Assembly: GCF_023611505.1 (NCBI RefSeq)
Contig: NZ_CP097843.1
Coordinates: 1,999,153-2,063,152 of the forward strand
DNA length: 64,000 nt
DNA from: Streptococcus oralis
GTDB lineage: Bacteria > Bacillota > Bacilli > Lactobacillales > Streptococcaceae
Direction: 5' to 3'
The translations under genes and the position numbers were made by a program. This document shows, in pieces, positions 8,601 through 16,882 of this stretch. Position 1 is the first letter of the stretch; each line of letters begins with the position of its first letter. The notes below the pieces were generated by a model. That model was not told the origin of the DNA, searched no databases, and was given only the letters and a program-made list of their open reading frames with translations.

Positions 8601-11525
8601 TTTCAAGAAGTTCTCTAAGTCGTCAAAAACGTAGTTTTCTCGCAGTAACGCTTTATTTTCATCAAAAAGAGACTCCCAATCTTTAACAACAATGTATTTT
8701 AAACTATCATAACCCATTTGAGTAGCTAGAAACTCCGTTTTACCTGGTTCTGAATGGTATTTAAAAACAATATTATCTTCTTTCTGGCTAAGTGAACCAT
8801 ATTGGCGATAGCCAAACTGACCATCCTCAAATAAATAGAATTCAAGCTCACCGTCGCTTTGATAAACACGCCAATAATCGCTGTATAGCTCATCTTGTTT
8901 TAGAACAATCACTGGTCTAACTGGCTCCACTTCTTCTGAATCCTCCATTATCTTAATAGGATGAGTCTCAAGACGTGACATCAAGTTATCCAATAATTCT
9001 CGATTTAAAACCACTTCTCCCTCTTGTTCTTCCAAATAGTGGAACAATGTGTTTGGTGTTGTCACAAAACCATGGGCAAAGTCTCTTGTTCCCGATTCAA
9101 TCAATGGATACTCCAGCATTCGCTCAACCGATTGTGATAGATTATCAAGGGTTCTTTCACCAAAATAAACGCCGAAACTGTCACTTGAGAGGCTTTCTAT
9201 CTGCTTGTTGGTACTGTAGGCTGCTATAGCAAGTTCACCAATAAATCGGGTTGAAATATCTACTCCCAAAGTTCTCTGATGAGGTTTCAATGCTTGATAC
9301 AAGGAATCTTGCTCAGGAGTCCCTTTTTTCTTGTATAAATCAATCGTTTGATCATCAATAGAGGTCAAAAGTGAATGAATGGGAGACAACACTTCCATTT
9401 TTTTATCGCTGAGATATTTTGTAGGATGGCTATTTCCTAACTTTGCAAAGACATCATACAGATAGAAATCTGGTGCAAATTCGATTGATAATTCTCCAGA
9501 TTGAATCCGATTATTTAAACTCTTTGTTAATGCTTCATTTTCCCGTTTTACCTCTTCATAGCTCATCAATCTTCCAGCATTCTCCTCTGTAGTGGTAATA
9601 GATTCTTGATTATCTGGAGTTTGTTTTTCTTCAACCGTCTTATCTATACTAGTCGAATCAATGACGACTGTTTTTTTATTTTCTATCGAAAATGTGAGAT
9701 TGTCCCAATTTTTTTCTAACCACCCTGCTTCGCCTTGATTTTTTTCAATAGGCTCTGGTTGTGGTGAGATTGATTTTTCCTGATTCGAGGGCGTTAATCC
9801 TACATTTTCTTGCCTTTGTTTGGCAAGTAATTCATCCACCTTCAGTCTTTCCTCATCTGTTTTCGGATGATACTTGATTTGTGAAGATAATTGAAACTCT
9901 CCTTCTTCAGTCAACTCCAGAGCAACTCTTCGTAACCCTTTTACAAAATACGTATTTGGTTGTTTTTGCCACTGGTTCACTAGCCCCTTATCAATTAAGG
10001 CTTGAGTTGCTGGTTGAATGCTCGTTTTACCCATTTGTTCAGATATGGCCTCAAGTCTAGTCAACTCTTCTTGATAGCGTTTGAGAGTAGCTTTGGTAAA
10101 GAACGACTCCCCACGTTTAGCCTTTTCTAACTCTTCACGGATTCTAGGTATATTTTGAACACTCATCTCCAGACCACTTCCCTGACGATTCAACCCCATT
10201 TCTTTCAAATGTTGTTGGTGCTCCAGGCGCTCTACTCGCTCTTCCTGTTGCCTAATCTCATCCATCTTTGAGAAGACTTGACCTTCTATTTGTTCTTGCC
10301 TACGCATAAAGCTAGCACCGCCTCGCTTATCATTCATAGGTTGCCCATTTGTCACTGCTTGGTGGGAATAAGCTCTTGAAATGGCCTCGTCTTGTTCACC
10401 CCTTAGTCTTTCCAATTTTCGACGTGCCTGGGCAAGACGACTGTTGTCAGGCTTTTCTTCCTGTTGATTCTTGAGAACATCATTCCAGTCCGTTTTATCT
10501 TGCCCTGGTCTTAGTTCTGGTAGATCCGAATTGATAACGGCTCCTTTTGCTTCCAATTCTTGAATGAATGTTCTACCTGCTTTATCATTATCTAAAGCTA
10601 GGGTGATTAAATCCGCATTTTTCCCATCTTCAAAAAAGTGATGATCAATAGCCACTTGAAGTCCATCTGCCATTTGTTCAGGTGTCCATCTTAGTGGTTG
10701 TCCTGAAATTTCAGCTTGAATTTGAGATAAATGACGGCCAATAGTCGATTCTTTCAAACCATCCATAGAAACTAATCTGACGTCCTGAAGACTATCTTTG
10801 TGCAATTCATAGTAGGACATTAAATCAATTGGACTCTCAGTAAAAATCAATCGTTTTGGACTGCCAATATCGACATGAATACCTGTCATAGGATCGGAGT
10901 TTTTCATAATCACTTTAGCATATCCATGTTTTGGCCACTTCTCCCAATTCTCCTGGATTCCTTGTAAAGAGGCTCCAACAACTTCACCTGAAGAAGAAAG
11001 GGATTTGAATACAATAACTGGCTCAATCGTATTTGTCGTAACTCCAGCAGTGCCTTCCGCAAAGTAGTCAAGTTTGGCGTTAGCTTGAGCTAAAACACCC
11101 TGTTCCAAAAAATAATCAATCGTTTCATCTGATAGACCACGTTGATTTCGTAAGTAGTCTCGTCCAGCTGATAACGGCTTCTCGTATTTCTCAAGATAGT
11201 ATTTAAAATCTTCTTGAGGTCTTTCAACCATTTGAAATTCTTTAAATTTTCCATCGTTTAGAAAATCTACAGCTTGGTTAAATCCTACTTCCTTTATTGT
11301 CTCAACCAAAGAAATCACACCTCCACCTGTGTTTCTAGAAAACCATTTCCATAAATTTTTATCAGGTGAAATAACTAGGCTATCATGTTCTTTCCATCGA
11401 TAGTCTCGTCCAGATCGAACCAGCTCCATCTGGAGCTCGTTTGCAACATCCAAAATATCTCTAGAACGTGCAAATTCAACACGTTCTCTACGAGTTTTCC
11501 CACGTCTTGATTCTTGTTCTGTCAT
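5646..11525 (-). CDS. Giant multidomain protein: CHC2/DUF3991 and Toprim primase-like N-terminus, ArdC-type metallopeptidase C-terminus
   Basis: The 1959-residue protein begins with a CHC2/DUF3991-like region (WKWFSRNTGGGVISLVETI, about 58-76). A Toprim-like domain follows, with LITLALDNDKAGRTFI and QDKTDWNDVL at about 310-355. The middle is a long acidic region with several small domains of the kind fused to such proteins on Firmicutes elements (for example around FDVYAPGGEVIKEGIRYDIG). The C-terminus resembles ArdC, with an N-terminal part (EEYLNFMSKFPELSPRNVAL) and a zinc-peptidase HExxH motif in TTIHELAHASLHN at about 1845. ArdC-type proteins bind single-stranded DNA and protect incoming DNA from restriction, so a role in establishment in the recipient is a reasonable inference. 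It is preceded by an 86-residue gene from the promoter at 11828. Confidence 0.85.
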   Translation of the reverse strand: MTEQESRRGKTRRERVEFARSRDILDVANELQMELVRSGRDYRWKEHDSLVISPDKNLWKWFSRNTGGGVISLVETIKEVGFNQAVDFLNDGKFKEFQMVERPQEDFKYYLEKYEKPLSAGRDYLRNQRGLSDETIDYFLEQGVLAQANAKLDYFAEGTAGVTTNTIEPVIVFKSLSSSGEVVGASLQGIQENWEKWPKHGYAKVIMKNSDPMTGIHVDIGSPKRLIFTESPIDLMSYYELHKDSLQDVRLVSMDGLKESTIGRHLSQIQAEISGQPLRWTPEQMADGLQVAIDHHFFEDGKNADLITLALDNDKAGRTFIQELEAKGAVINSDLPELRPGQDKTDWNDVLKNQQEEKPDNSRLAQARRKLERLRGEQDEAISRAYSHQAVTNGQPMNDKRGGASFMRRQEQIEGQVFSKMDEIRQQEERVERLEHQQHLKEMGLNRQGSGLEMSVQNIPRIREELEKAKRGESFFTKATLKRYQEELTRLEAISEQMGKTSIQPATQALIDKGLVNQWQKQPNTYFVKGLRRVALELTEEGEFQLSSQIKYHPKTDEERLKVDELLAKQRQENVGLTPSNQEKSISPQPEPIEKNQGEAGWLEKNWDNLTFSIENKKTVVIDSTSIDKTVEEKQTPDNQESITTTEENAGRLMSYEEVKRENEALTKSLNNRIQSGELSIEFAPDFYLYDVFAKLGNSHPTKYLSDKKMEVLSPIHSLLTSIDDQTIDLYKKKGTPEQDSLYQALKPHQRTLGVDISTRFIGELAIAAYSTNKQIESLSSDSFGVYFGERTLDNLSQSVERMLEYPLIESGTRDFAHGFVTTPNTLFHYLEEQEGEVVLNRELLDNLMSRLETHPIKIMEDSEEVEPVRPVIVLKQDELYSDYWRVYQSDGELEFYLFEDGQFGYRQYGSLSQKEDNIVFKYHSEPGKTEFLATQMGYDSLKYIVVKDWESLFDENKALLRENYVFDDLENFLKKSNYFELDYWTFNSGLKEDEEFLNEITKKAHDQNQELSNNTGGELLNRNSSFLGVETPGTAPQPVEKNSQPDFPANVHLHFTIDEDRMSNKIFRKNMRTLNLYANAMRDSAQWYLKEMSGTSIHYVYKNPEEKQFQILNVKFDKKNWMHLTGVTPVYNEWVEHLSESFVEDVAAGKGHFKDLKFAQGMSDKLKVLNLLPEVIESDSFVFNDLSSVKKFNNLDLSKAIRPEDTDLLLLFKEKEFTHVPASLMRVKGDLSKQLEDIDTGTILGVYRERDGHIEQLSINEEYVKDGGEEMLSVLKNKQYEEVSEEPEPPAPENTLNKTSLDSATFTQVLDTVYNLGVPSDISKTPDEFHQAWNQYLDYAKKYNDEFDQIVTAAGEDHLLDTNSDFYKEWQQDHIYKENYHVRLQWSEDRPDGPKLPFKETELISYQDFARELYKANQDFYPIHQEGMKQVTAGNTEDYIPPTKIKFDVYAPGGEVIKEGIRYDIGDETTPISQMLGLGYRRLNGQSELASMDEEILSQLENRVVNKEISQEANESSRLIEEGEGQTPDTRKTVAFQSSKQETKTNLLQRVEEILKEEPISDLETPEVNSSSIDYAALTPHELSEVAFQKVREYTETPERLEEYLNFMSKFPELSPRNVALIQEQWPGANAVATYNQWQSMGEVLGITSDQVFETRNTYTNKKTGRTREVVHNNLSVKTGEKSHITLFRPMMVEMIPVLDENGNQVKNGKGNPKYKRLSEATPEEKALKKEGKLKSRFFHERDSNTGLAKFATYKVFELSQTTLKPEFYPKAMPNRHYDFNMDHVRTKEVLEGLSDYANSIGVTIYQDDAKELRSAKGAFYPDEQKILLNPDNTPGEVVATTIHELAHASLHNPKLANSYKEDVSKDRRELEAEMTSYLVSKHFGLDTSEKAIRYMAIWTDNLTSLDDQQLAQSMKRIHGTVSKIVKSVEQHTKPYQLNRQVVQNQNFIQSPNKGLKV

Positions 11526-11536
11526 ATAAAATCTCC

Positions 11537-11797
11537 TTAAAATCCTTCATACTGTGGTTTATACGGCTCTTTCTCTGCTTGTAGAAACGTTTCTGGATCT
11601 AAGTGAACCAATTCCCCTACTGAAAAAGATTCAAATAGCTCAGAATTTTCCTTAAAATCTAGAACCATTTCTAAATCAGAATTTCTTCCTTGACCCTCAA
11701 AATGCACTTGCTTGTTATCAGCATTCATTGCCGTAATTAACCATTCAGCTGAGAAATCAAAGTCTTCAACTGCAACATCTGGAAATAATAGCTTCAT
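11537..11797 (-). CDS. Small acidic hypothetical protein
   Basis: This 86-residue acidic protein (MKLLFPDVAVEDFDFSAEWL; several Asp/Glu-rich turns, no membrane segment) has no family I recognise. It is the first gene after the ICE-wide promoter box at 11828 and lies 11 bases before the giant primase/ArdC gene, so the two are surely co-transcribed. Its start has an AAAGGAGAAG ribosome site. Small acidic proteins encoded beside ArdC or relaxase genes sometimes mimic DNA or inhibit restriction, but nothing in the sequence proves that here. Confidence 0.75.
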   Translation of the reverse strand: MKLLFPDVAVEDFDFSAEWLITAMNADNKQVHFEGQGRNSDLEMVLDFKENSELFESFSVGELVHLDPETFLQAEKEPYKPQYEGF

Positions 11798-11827
11798 TTT
11801 TCTTCTCCTTTCTCTTTTTATCCTTCT

Positions 11828-11866
11828 ATTCTATTCAATAACCAAAAAATCCCAGTTAAAGGGACA
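11828..11866 (-). promoter_or_regulatory. ICE-wide promoter box, copy C (primase/ArdC operon)
   Basis: TGTCCCTTTA with TGTCCC at 11861-11866 (minus strand), then exactly 27 bases to the -10 hexamer TAGAAT (11828-11833). The spacer keeps TTTTTT and TTAT but otherwise differs from the other copies, which argues that the box, the T-run and the spacing are what is conserved. Confidence 0.75.
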
Positions 11867-11886
11867 ATATAATTCCATTTTTCAAC

Positions 11887-11914
11887 AAAAAAAGTCATTG
11901 CTTTTACAATGACT
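11887..11914 (-). terminator. Terminator of the mobilization operon
   Basis: Minus-strand perfect 8-bp stem AGTCATTG/CAATGACT (11893-11900 with 11907-11914) followed by seven T, immediately after the relaxase stop at 11916. Confidence 0.85.
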
Positions 11915-11915
11915 C

Positions 11916-14285
11916 TTATATACTGTGCCCCTTCTCCTCCAGATCTTGTCTCTCATCACTTCTCTCACGTTCCATGAGGGCTTTTTTATTTGCACGTTGG
12001 GCCCTTTGAAGAGAATTGGTCAAATTTCTCATAAAATCTGTATTGATGATTGCTTTACCTTGCGATTGTTGGACGTTTTTTCTTTGCAGATTCTTCCTTT
12101 CTTGCATTTTATGTGAAACAGCTTGAGCCAACTGACTTTTCTGATTACTTTCCTCCTCCGGCAATAATTTTTGATAGAGTGATTTGAGTTCAGAAAATCC
12201 TTTCGCATTCTCCTGTTTTAATTTTTTAATAGTCACTTGATCAGTCGTTTGTGAAATTTCTTTGTTTCGACTGTAAATCTGATGTTTCAGCTGAAAAATT
12301 GAGATATGGGTCTGTAGCTCTTCTATGTAGCTATCTTTCGTAACAGGATAGCCCTTTAGAATAGTCAGCACTCCTTCATCTTGAAGAGGTTGAACTGCCG
12401 CTAATTCTCCCTTCAAACGTTTGATAGGTGCTTGAATTGCTAATGAATCAGCCTTTTCTACTGAAAATGAAACACTATCTTCTAACTGGTTAGCAAGAGA
12501 TTGTTTTAGAGATTGGTCTGCTTCACCTAGTTTATAATTTGGAGTCAGTTGCAATTCAGTCAGCTTCAGTCTTTGAAGAATCTCCTGCTTTTTCAATTCA
12601 ACAAATGGCTTATCGGTTTCAAGTGGTTGAATTTGATCAAAAAGAGTTTTACGAACTAATAAACTACTCTGTTTTTCCTCCAATAAGCTCAATTTTAAAG
12701 CATAGCGGAATGTTCCTAACTCATTCCGCTCTCTTAATGATCGATCACTTTTCTTTTTAGCCGCTTCTACAAGATCTTTCAAATCAGCTGAAGAAAATAG
12801 CGACAAGTCTCTTAAACTAAGTTGCTTCTCCAGTAAGTCTTCTTTCATTTGACTCACATCATAAACTAATTCCCTAACATATTCAGGACGTCCCAAACCT
12901 GTTCCGTGTTTATCATAAGCAGTATAGACTGGTTTTGTGATTTCAATAGGTTTTGCTCCATCTTTCAAATCATAACCCAGTTTTTTCCAGGCATCTAGTG
13001 TTTTGATGACACTTGCGTTAGGATCCTGGGCTAAAATTAATTTTTGATTCTTTACTGAGAAATTGGCCAAATTTTTTTCCAGCCGAACGTCAGCTATTTC
13101 AGGAGCATTCTCACGAAATAGGTGCAAGATCTTATTTGCTAGTCGTTCTCTCAATTCCTTCTCTCGACTCGCTATTAATTGCTGCAGATGATAGCCTGCA
13201 GCCTCCTGTTGTGTTTTCTCAACACGACCATCAAGTTTCCGAATCTTTTCGTAGGTTGATTTTTTTCCAGCCGAATAAGCTCCTCTATAGGTTTCTAGGA
13301 AGTCCTTCGTTTCTTTCAGGAATTCTTGATAGAGCTCTTTCCCATCATTTTCTAAATAGGAATCCAGATAGCGATCAATGAAGAATTTACTGACTGCAAA
13401 ATCTCTTGCATTTGAGCCATAGCGCCATTTTTTATCCATAGGCAAATGGTTGTAAGCCTGCTCCAAAAAATTTTTTTCAGCCGAAGAACGAACCTTCTGA
13501 TCTCTAAATACAGAATTGATCAACTCACTTCTGATATTCGCCAAGATTTGTTCTCGTCGAACAATTATTCCTCTAGTCTGTTCATTCAACAGACCATGAA
13601 AAACATCACTTTTAAAACGCTCAATGGTTTTCTGGGAAAAGTTACCTCTATATTCCATTCTTCCACGAGGTCGATAGAAAAATTTATCTCTTGCAGATTC
13701 AACTTCAGATAAACCAAAATGCACATGAATATTGTCCGTGTTCAAGTGAATGTTAGCCCACCAAAATGATGAATCAGATAAGCCTTCTTTTTCAATCAAC
13801 CTTGGCAATGCTTCACGTATGACAGACTTGATAGCTTGCTGATCGACTTTCCCAGTTTCCAGATCATATAATCCCTCCTTAGCCAAAAAATCATTATCAA
13901 AAGAGATAACACCCTGCCATAGAAGAGAGCCATTTTGATAAGCCTGTTCTAACTTACTTTTCAATTCAGTTACTTTGCTACGCTGCAAGTAATTGGCCTC
14001 TTTTGTAAAAATAGCTGTCATCTCTTCATTTTGATTTTCAGTAGCATAAGAGCGATTCATATAATTGATGTATTCCTGGAAATTAAGTTTTGTTTCTGGA
14101 ACCTCAGCTTGGATTTTTTGTAGTTCATCTTCAGTTAGAGATTCAATATTTTGTCTGTGTGTTTCTAAATTTAATTCATTATCAACCTCAACAGCTTCGT
14201 CTCTATTGGTGTAGTCTACAAAGCCACTATTTGCTTCAGTGTATTGCAGCATGAAAGTAATACTTGGACTAGAAGATACGTTCAT
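11916..14285 (-). CDS. MobL-family conjugative relaxase
   Basis: The 789-residue protein carries the relaxase HUH motif IHLNTDNIHVH (metal-binding histidines at about 180, 187 and 189), followed by FGLSEVESARDKFFYRPRGR. The N-terminal region (ITFMLQYTEANSGFVDYTNR) is typical of MobL-type relaxases, with Tyr candidates for the nicking nucleophile at 15, 25, 72, 75 and 80. The C-terminal half is long, charged and helical. The enzyme should nick oriT and pilot the transferred strand. It is the last gene of a six-gene operon that starts at 16783, downstream of the palindromic intergenic region that I propose as oriT. The minus-strand terminator at 11887 closes the operon. Confidence 0.9.
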   Translation of the reverse strand: MNVSSSPSITFMLQYTEANSGFVDYTNRDEAVEVDNELNLETHRQNIESLTEDELQKIQAEVPETKLNFQEYINYMNRSYATENQNEEMTAIFTKEANYLQRSKVTELKSKLEQAYQNGSLLWQGVISFDNDFLAKEGLYDLETGKVDQQAIKSVIREALPRLIEKEGLSDSSFWWANIHLNTDNIHVHFGLSEVESARDKFFYRPRGRMEYRGNFSQKTIERFKSDVFHGLLNEQTRGIIVRREQILANIRSELINSVFRDQKVRSSAEKNFLEQAYNHLPMDKKWRYGSNARDFAVSKFFIDRYLDSYLENDGKELYQEFLKETKDFLETYRGAYSAGKKSTYEKIRKLDGRVEKTQQEAAGYHLQQLIASREKELRERLANKILHLFRENAPEIADVRLEKNLANFSVKNQKLILAQDPNASVIKTLDAWKKLGYDLKDGAKPIEITKPVYTAYDKHGTGLGRPEYVRELVYDVSQMKEDLLEKQLSLRDLSLFSSADLKDLVEAAKKKSDRSLRERNELGTFRYALKLSLLEEKQSSLLVRKTLFDQIQPLETDKPFVELKKQEILQRLKLTELQLTPNYKLGEADQSLKQSLANQLEDSVSFSVEKADSLAIQAPIKRLKGELAAVQPLQDEGVLTILKGYPVTKDSYIEELQTHISIFQLKHQIYSRNKEISQTTDQVTIKKLKQENAKGFSELKSLYQKLLPEEESNQKSQLAQAVSHKMQERKNLQRKNVQQSQGKAIINTDFMRNLTNSLQRAQRANKKALMERERSDERQDLEEKGHSI

Positions 14286-14303
14286 TATTTTCCTCTCTTT
14301 GAA

Positions 14304-14864
14304 TTAAAATAATCCATTTTTCCTTAAAAGAGCGTAGTCTTTTAATAACGGTTGTAATTCTTCAGGTTCAACTTGAAAATCATTAATCCACCGTCCTGAT
14401 TGAGAAATATGTAATTCTTTTTGCTCTTCAACAAATTGCATGGGTATCAATAAAATATTTGGTTTTTCTAACTCTGAACCACTTTCTCGTTCTAAAAAGG
14501 CGACAATAAAATCTTGATTCCCTTTTGTCCTAAATTGCCAGTGATGGGAGTTCCCATTTTTCCTTTTATATAATGAGCTATATTTTACATCAATCGTTAG
14601 ACCATCTAGCCAAAAATCATATACTGGATTATTTTTCTTGAAATACTTATTCGCATCCGTTGCATCTGGAACATACTTTTGAAAAAGCTCCTCGGCCATT
14701 CCCCCGAGTTTAGCTGTCCTAGAACCATATTGAATTTTATCTTGAATTTTCAGGCAACCGCTCTTAATCAATTTCAAATGAGCTATATGAGTAGGCAGCC
14801 CTGACTGTCTCACCGCTTCATGAAAATCTCCTGTTTCTAAATAGATCTTAACAACATCTACCAT
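14304..14864 (-). CDS. Putative restriction-endonuclease-fold protein of the mobilization operon
   Basis: The 186-residue protein starts with a short helix-turn-helix-like region (FHEAVRQSGLPTHIAHLKLIKSG). A segment with the spacing of a PD-(D/E)xK nuclease core follows: GGMAEELFQKYV, then PVYDFWLDGLTIDVKYSS, where the Asp of YDFWLDG and the DVKYSS strand could bind metal. I do not recognise a named family, and the core assignment is a pattern judgement. It lies 18 bases before the relaxase gene, so it is probably co-translated with it and may process or protect element DNA. A role as a relaxosome accessory without catalysis is equally possible. Confidence 0.6.
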   Translation of the reverse strand: MVDVVKIYLETGDFHEAVRQSGLPTHIAHLKLIKSGCLKIQDKIQYGSRTAKLGGMAEELFQKYVPDATDANKYFKKNNPVYDFWLDGLTIDVKYSSLYKRKNGNSHHWQFRTKGNQDFIVAFLERESGSELEKPNILLIPMQFVEEQKELHISQSGRWINDFQVEPEELQPLLKDYALLRKNGLF

Positions 14865-14874
14865 TTACTATACC

Positions 14875-15324
14875 TCAATGAGAATGTTTAATTGTTTGAC
14901 CACGTGCAACATCTTCTTGAATAACATCGTTAATCCGTGCCATTAATTCATGCTGTGTAGGATCCAGTCGTGAATGAATAGATTCCAAATCTTGAACATC
15001 AAAATCATCTTTCGTAATAGCATGAAAGTTGGTTAGTGTTAAATAGAGAATTTGATCAAGTTGACGATGAATTGCCTTGTTGTCATTTCCAGAATCAAAG
15101 GCATCCCCCAAATTTTTTTCCAGCTGAGTCAGTCGCTCATAGAAATTTTTTCCTTCTCCTAATTCAATAAAGAGTTTATAAAAAACTTCAATCAAAGTGA
15201 CAAGCGTTGCTGAATTATTTCGATATTGTTTCTGCAAAGCAGACGATTCTTTCAAGTAGGATTTTATTTCCTTAAATTTTTCATGTGTTTCTTCGCTAAA
15301 ATATAAGCTAAGTCTTGGATTCAT
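14875..15324 (-). CDS. Helical hypothetical protein of the mobilization operon
   Basis: This 149-residue, predominantly helical protein begins MNPRLSLYFSEETHEKFKEIKSYL, which resembles a short strand followed by helices as in ribbon-helix-helix DNA-binding proteins. The remainder (YERLTQLEKNLGDAF, then IHRQLDQILYLTL) looks like a coiled or helical bundle for oligomerization. It sits between the secreted nuclease and the nuclease-fold gene, 10 bases from each. By position it is a candidate relaxosome accessory (MobC-like) protein, but I have no family assignment. Confidence 0.6.
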   Translation of the reverse strand: MNPRLSLYFSEETHEKFKEIKSYLKESSALQKQYRNNSATLVTLIEVFYKLFIELGEGKNFYERLTQLEKNLGDAFDSGNDNKAIHRQLDQILYLTLTNFHAITKDDFDVQDLESIHSRLDPTQHELMARINDVIQEDVARGQTIKHSH

Positions 15325-15334
15325 TTTTCCCTCC

Positions 15335-16129
15335 TCAATTTTTCTGAGATGATCCTGTCAAATAATTGATTTTATATCCTGGTTGAATATTAAAGATATA
15401 TACATCAAATGAGATCTCATCATCTTCAATGCTCTGTGCTTCCATACGAACTCCTCTAGCAACTAATTCCACATTTCTAAATATAGGAGTTACTCGATAG
15501 CGAACATGGTGGTTCGTATTTTTTATGTAGTTAGCAATTTTATTTTCATAGTAAACCATTGATAATTGTTCGTCTTCAAAATTTGCATTTAAAGCACGTG
15601 TACCTGTAAATAAATTTTTAGCATTCGCATTCTCTCCACTTAATTGAAAACCGATTAAGTGAGAACGATTATATAAATAATCTTCTTTCCCGTTGAAAAT
15701 TATTTTTTTATTTTTCCATCCTGTGGGTGTGATAGACGAAATAGATTCTCTATCTTCAGTTGGCATCAAATCTTTTCCCAACATCGCTTCAGCAATTCCT
15801 ACACGATTTAAAAAATCTAGATCAGAATATTTTTCCCAGCTGCCACTTTCTAAACTCAATTCGCTTTTTGTAAATTGTGATTTTTCATTGACGATAATCA
15901 CTTGATTTTTTCCGTCATACTCCTTCGATTTCAAATCATCATTTTTCAGAGTAGAATTCAAATTTGAGTTGGGATTTTTTTCTTCAGCTGAATCGGCTAT
16001 ATTCAATTGATTCGGGATATCATTTTGTGTCAAGCCAGATTTGATAGCATTAAAATTGTTGGGTTGTACGATAAAGATGGCAAGAAAAATGAGAATGATG
16101 AACAGAGATTTATTCTTCTTCATTTTCAA
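15335..16129 (-). CDS. Secreted DNA/RNA non-specific endonuclease (EndA/streptodornase type)
   Basis: The 264-residue protein has an N-terminal membrane or signal segment (KKNKSLFIILIFLAIFIVQP), a Ser/Asn-rich linker and a nuclease domain with YNRSHLIGFQLSGENANAKN. This matches the DRGH-like active site of beta-beta-alpha-metal nucleases, where the His is the general base and the downstream Asn helps hold the metal. Relatives include pneumococcal EndA and streptococcal DNases. It is exported or membrane-tethered. It lies inside the mobilization operon and overlaps the upstream gene by 4 bases, which is an unusual place for a DNase and suggests a role in transfer, cell-wall-side DNA handling or blocking competing DNA uptake. 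Confidence 0.85.
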   Translation of the reverse strand: MKMKKNKSLFIILIFLAIFIVQPNNFNAIKSGLTQNDIPNQLNIADSAEEKNPNSNLNSTLKNDDLKSKEYDGKNQVIIVNEKSQFTKSELSLESGSWEKYSDLDFLNRVGIAEAMLGKDLMPTEDRESISSITPTGWKNKKIIFNGKEDYLYNRSHLIGFQLSGENANAKNLFTGTRALNANFEDEQLSMVYYENKIANYIKNTNHHVRYRVTPIFRNVELVARGVRMEAQSIEDDEISFDVYIFNIQPGYKINYLTGSSQKN

Positions 16130-16473
16130 ACACCACCTGACCGTCGTTCAGCTTCAAGTGCAGATACATCATCCATAAAATGTAACCAATTTGTGGTTAG
16201 TTCATTTACAATATCTTGTTTAACATTTAAAGCAGAAAGAGAAATTTCATTCTTCAACATCAATTCTAAAATCTGACTTTGTTGTTTTTTGATATCGGAC
16301 AATGTTTCCGAAAATTGATTATCGTACAAATTCAATCCGTCATTCATTACGATATTTTGAACTTGCGACAACATAAATTCATTAAAGCTTGGATAGTTAT
16401 ATTTTTTTGAAATAGCCTGAAGTTGTTCAAACATATCGTCGGGAACATTTCGAATTAAAAAATTTTTAGTCAT
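16126..16473 (-). CDS. Ribbon-helix-helix protein 2 (relaxosome accessory candidate)
   Basis: I choose the ATG at 16473 (MTKNFLIRNVPDDMFEQLQA) because an AGGTGG site lies 7 bases upstream; a longer open frame would begin inside the preceding gene. The 115-residue product has an N-terminal ribbon-helix-helix pattern (NFLIRNVPDDMFEQLQAISKKY, then SFNEFMLSQV) and a helical C-terminal half. It overlaps the previous gene by 8 bases and the nuclease gene by 4. A paralogue-like protein is encoded directly upstream. Such pairs at the head of mobilization operons usually bind oriT, repress the operon and recruit the relaxase; that role is inferred here. Confidence 0.7.
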   Translation of the reverse strand: MTKNFLIRNVPDDMFEQLQAISKKYNYPSFNEFMLSQVQNIVMNDGLNLYDNQFSETLSDIKKQQSQILELMLKNEISLSALNVKQDIVNELTTNWLHFMDDVSALEAERRSGGV

Positions 16474-16783
16474 CACTTTCCACCTCTCCTTCATACTCTA
16501 ACCAGCGTGAAATATGATCACCATAGCAATCCATTTTTTCTTCAAATTCAGATAGTATCCTTGTCTGTTTTTTCATTTGTTCCAGAACATGGTCAGAAGC
16601 TAATTTCATATTTTCTAAATGAGCCACATACAAATCTTGAGCACGATTAAATTTTCCGTACTCAATTTTTTCACGACAGATTGAGAGCAGAAAATCATTT
16701 AATGATTTGGCTTTATTTTTTTTTGCAAGAGCTTTTAGATAGCTAACCTCTTCCTGTGTTAATCCTCTAATGAGAAGGTTCAT
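16466..16783 (-). CDS. Ribbon-helix-helix protein 1 (relaxosome accessory candidate)
   Basis: The 105-residue protein opens MNLLIRGLTQEEVSYLKALA followed by KSLNDFLLSICREK, a close structural echo of the next gene (strand with LIRxL/VP, then SxNxFxLSxx). The rest is helical and rich in Met and charged residues. It is the first gene of the mobilization operon and is transcribed away from the palindromic intergenic region 16784-17195, to which it probably binds. The tandem arrangement of two similar DNA-binding proteins suggests an old duplication and perhaps a heteromeric complex at oriT. Confidence 0.7.
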   Translation of the reverse strand: MNLLIRGLTQEEVSYLKALAKKNKAKSLNDFLLSICREKIEYGKFNRAQDLYVAHLENMKLASDHVLEQMKKQTRILSEFEEKMDCYGDHISRWLEYEGEVESDD

Positions 16784-16882
16784 CTGTATCCTCCATCTTA
16801 TTATTTATTGTCCTAAAAGCAGGACTTCTTTTTTCTTTTGTCGAAGCAAAAGCAAAAAGAAGCAAAAAAGAAAACTTCAACC

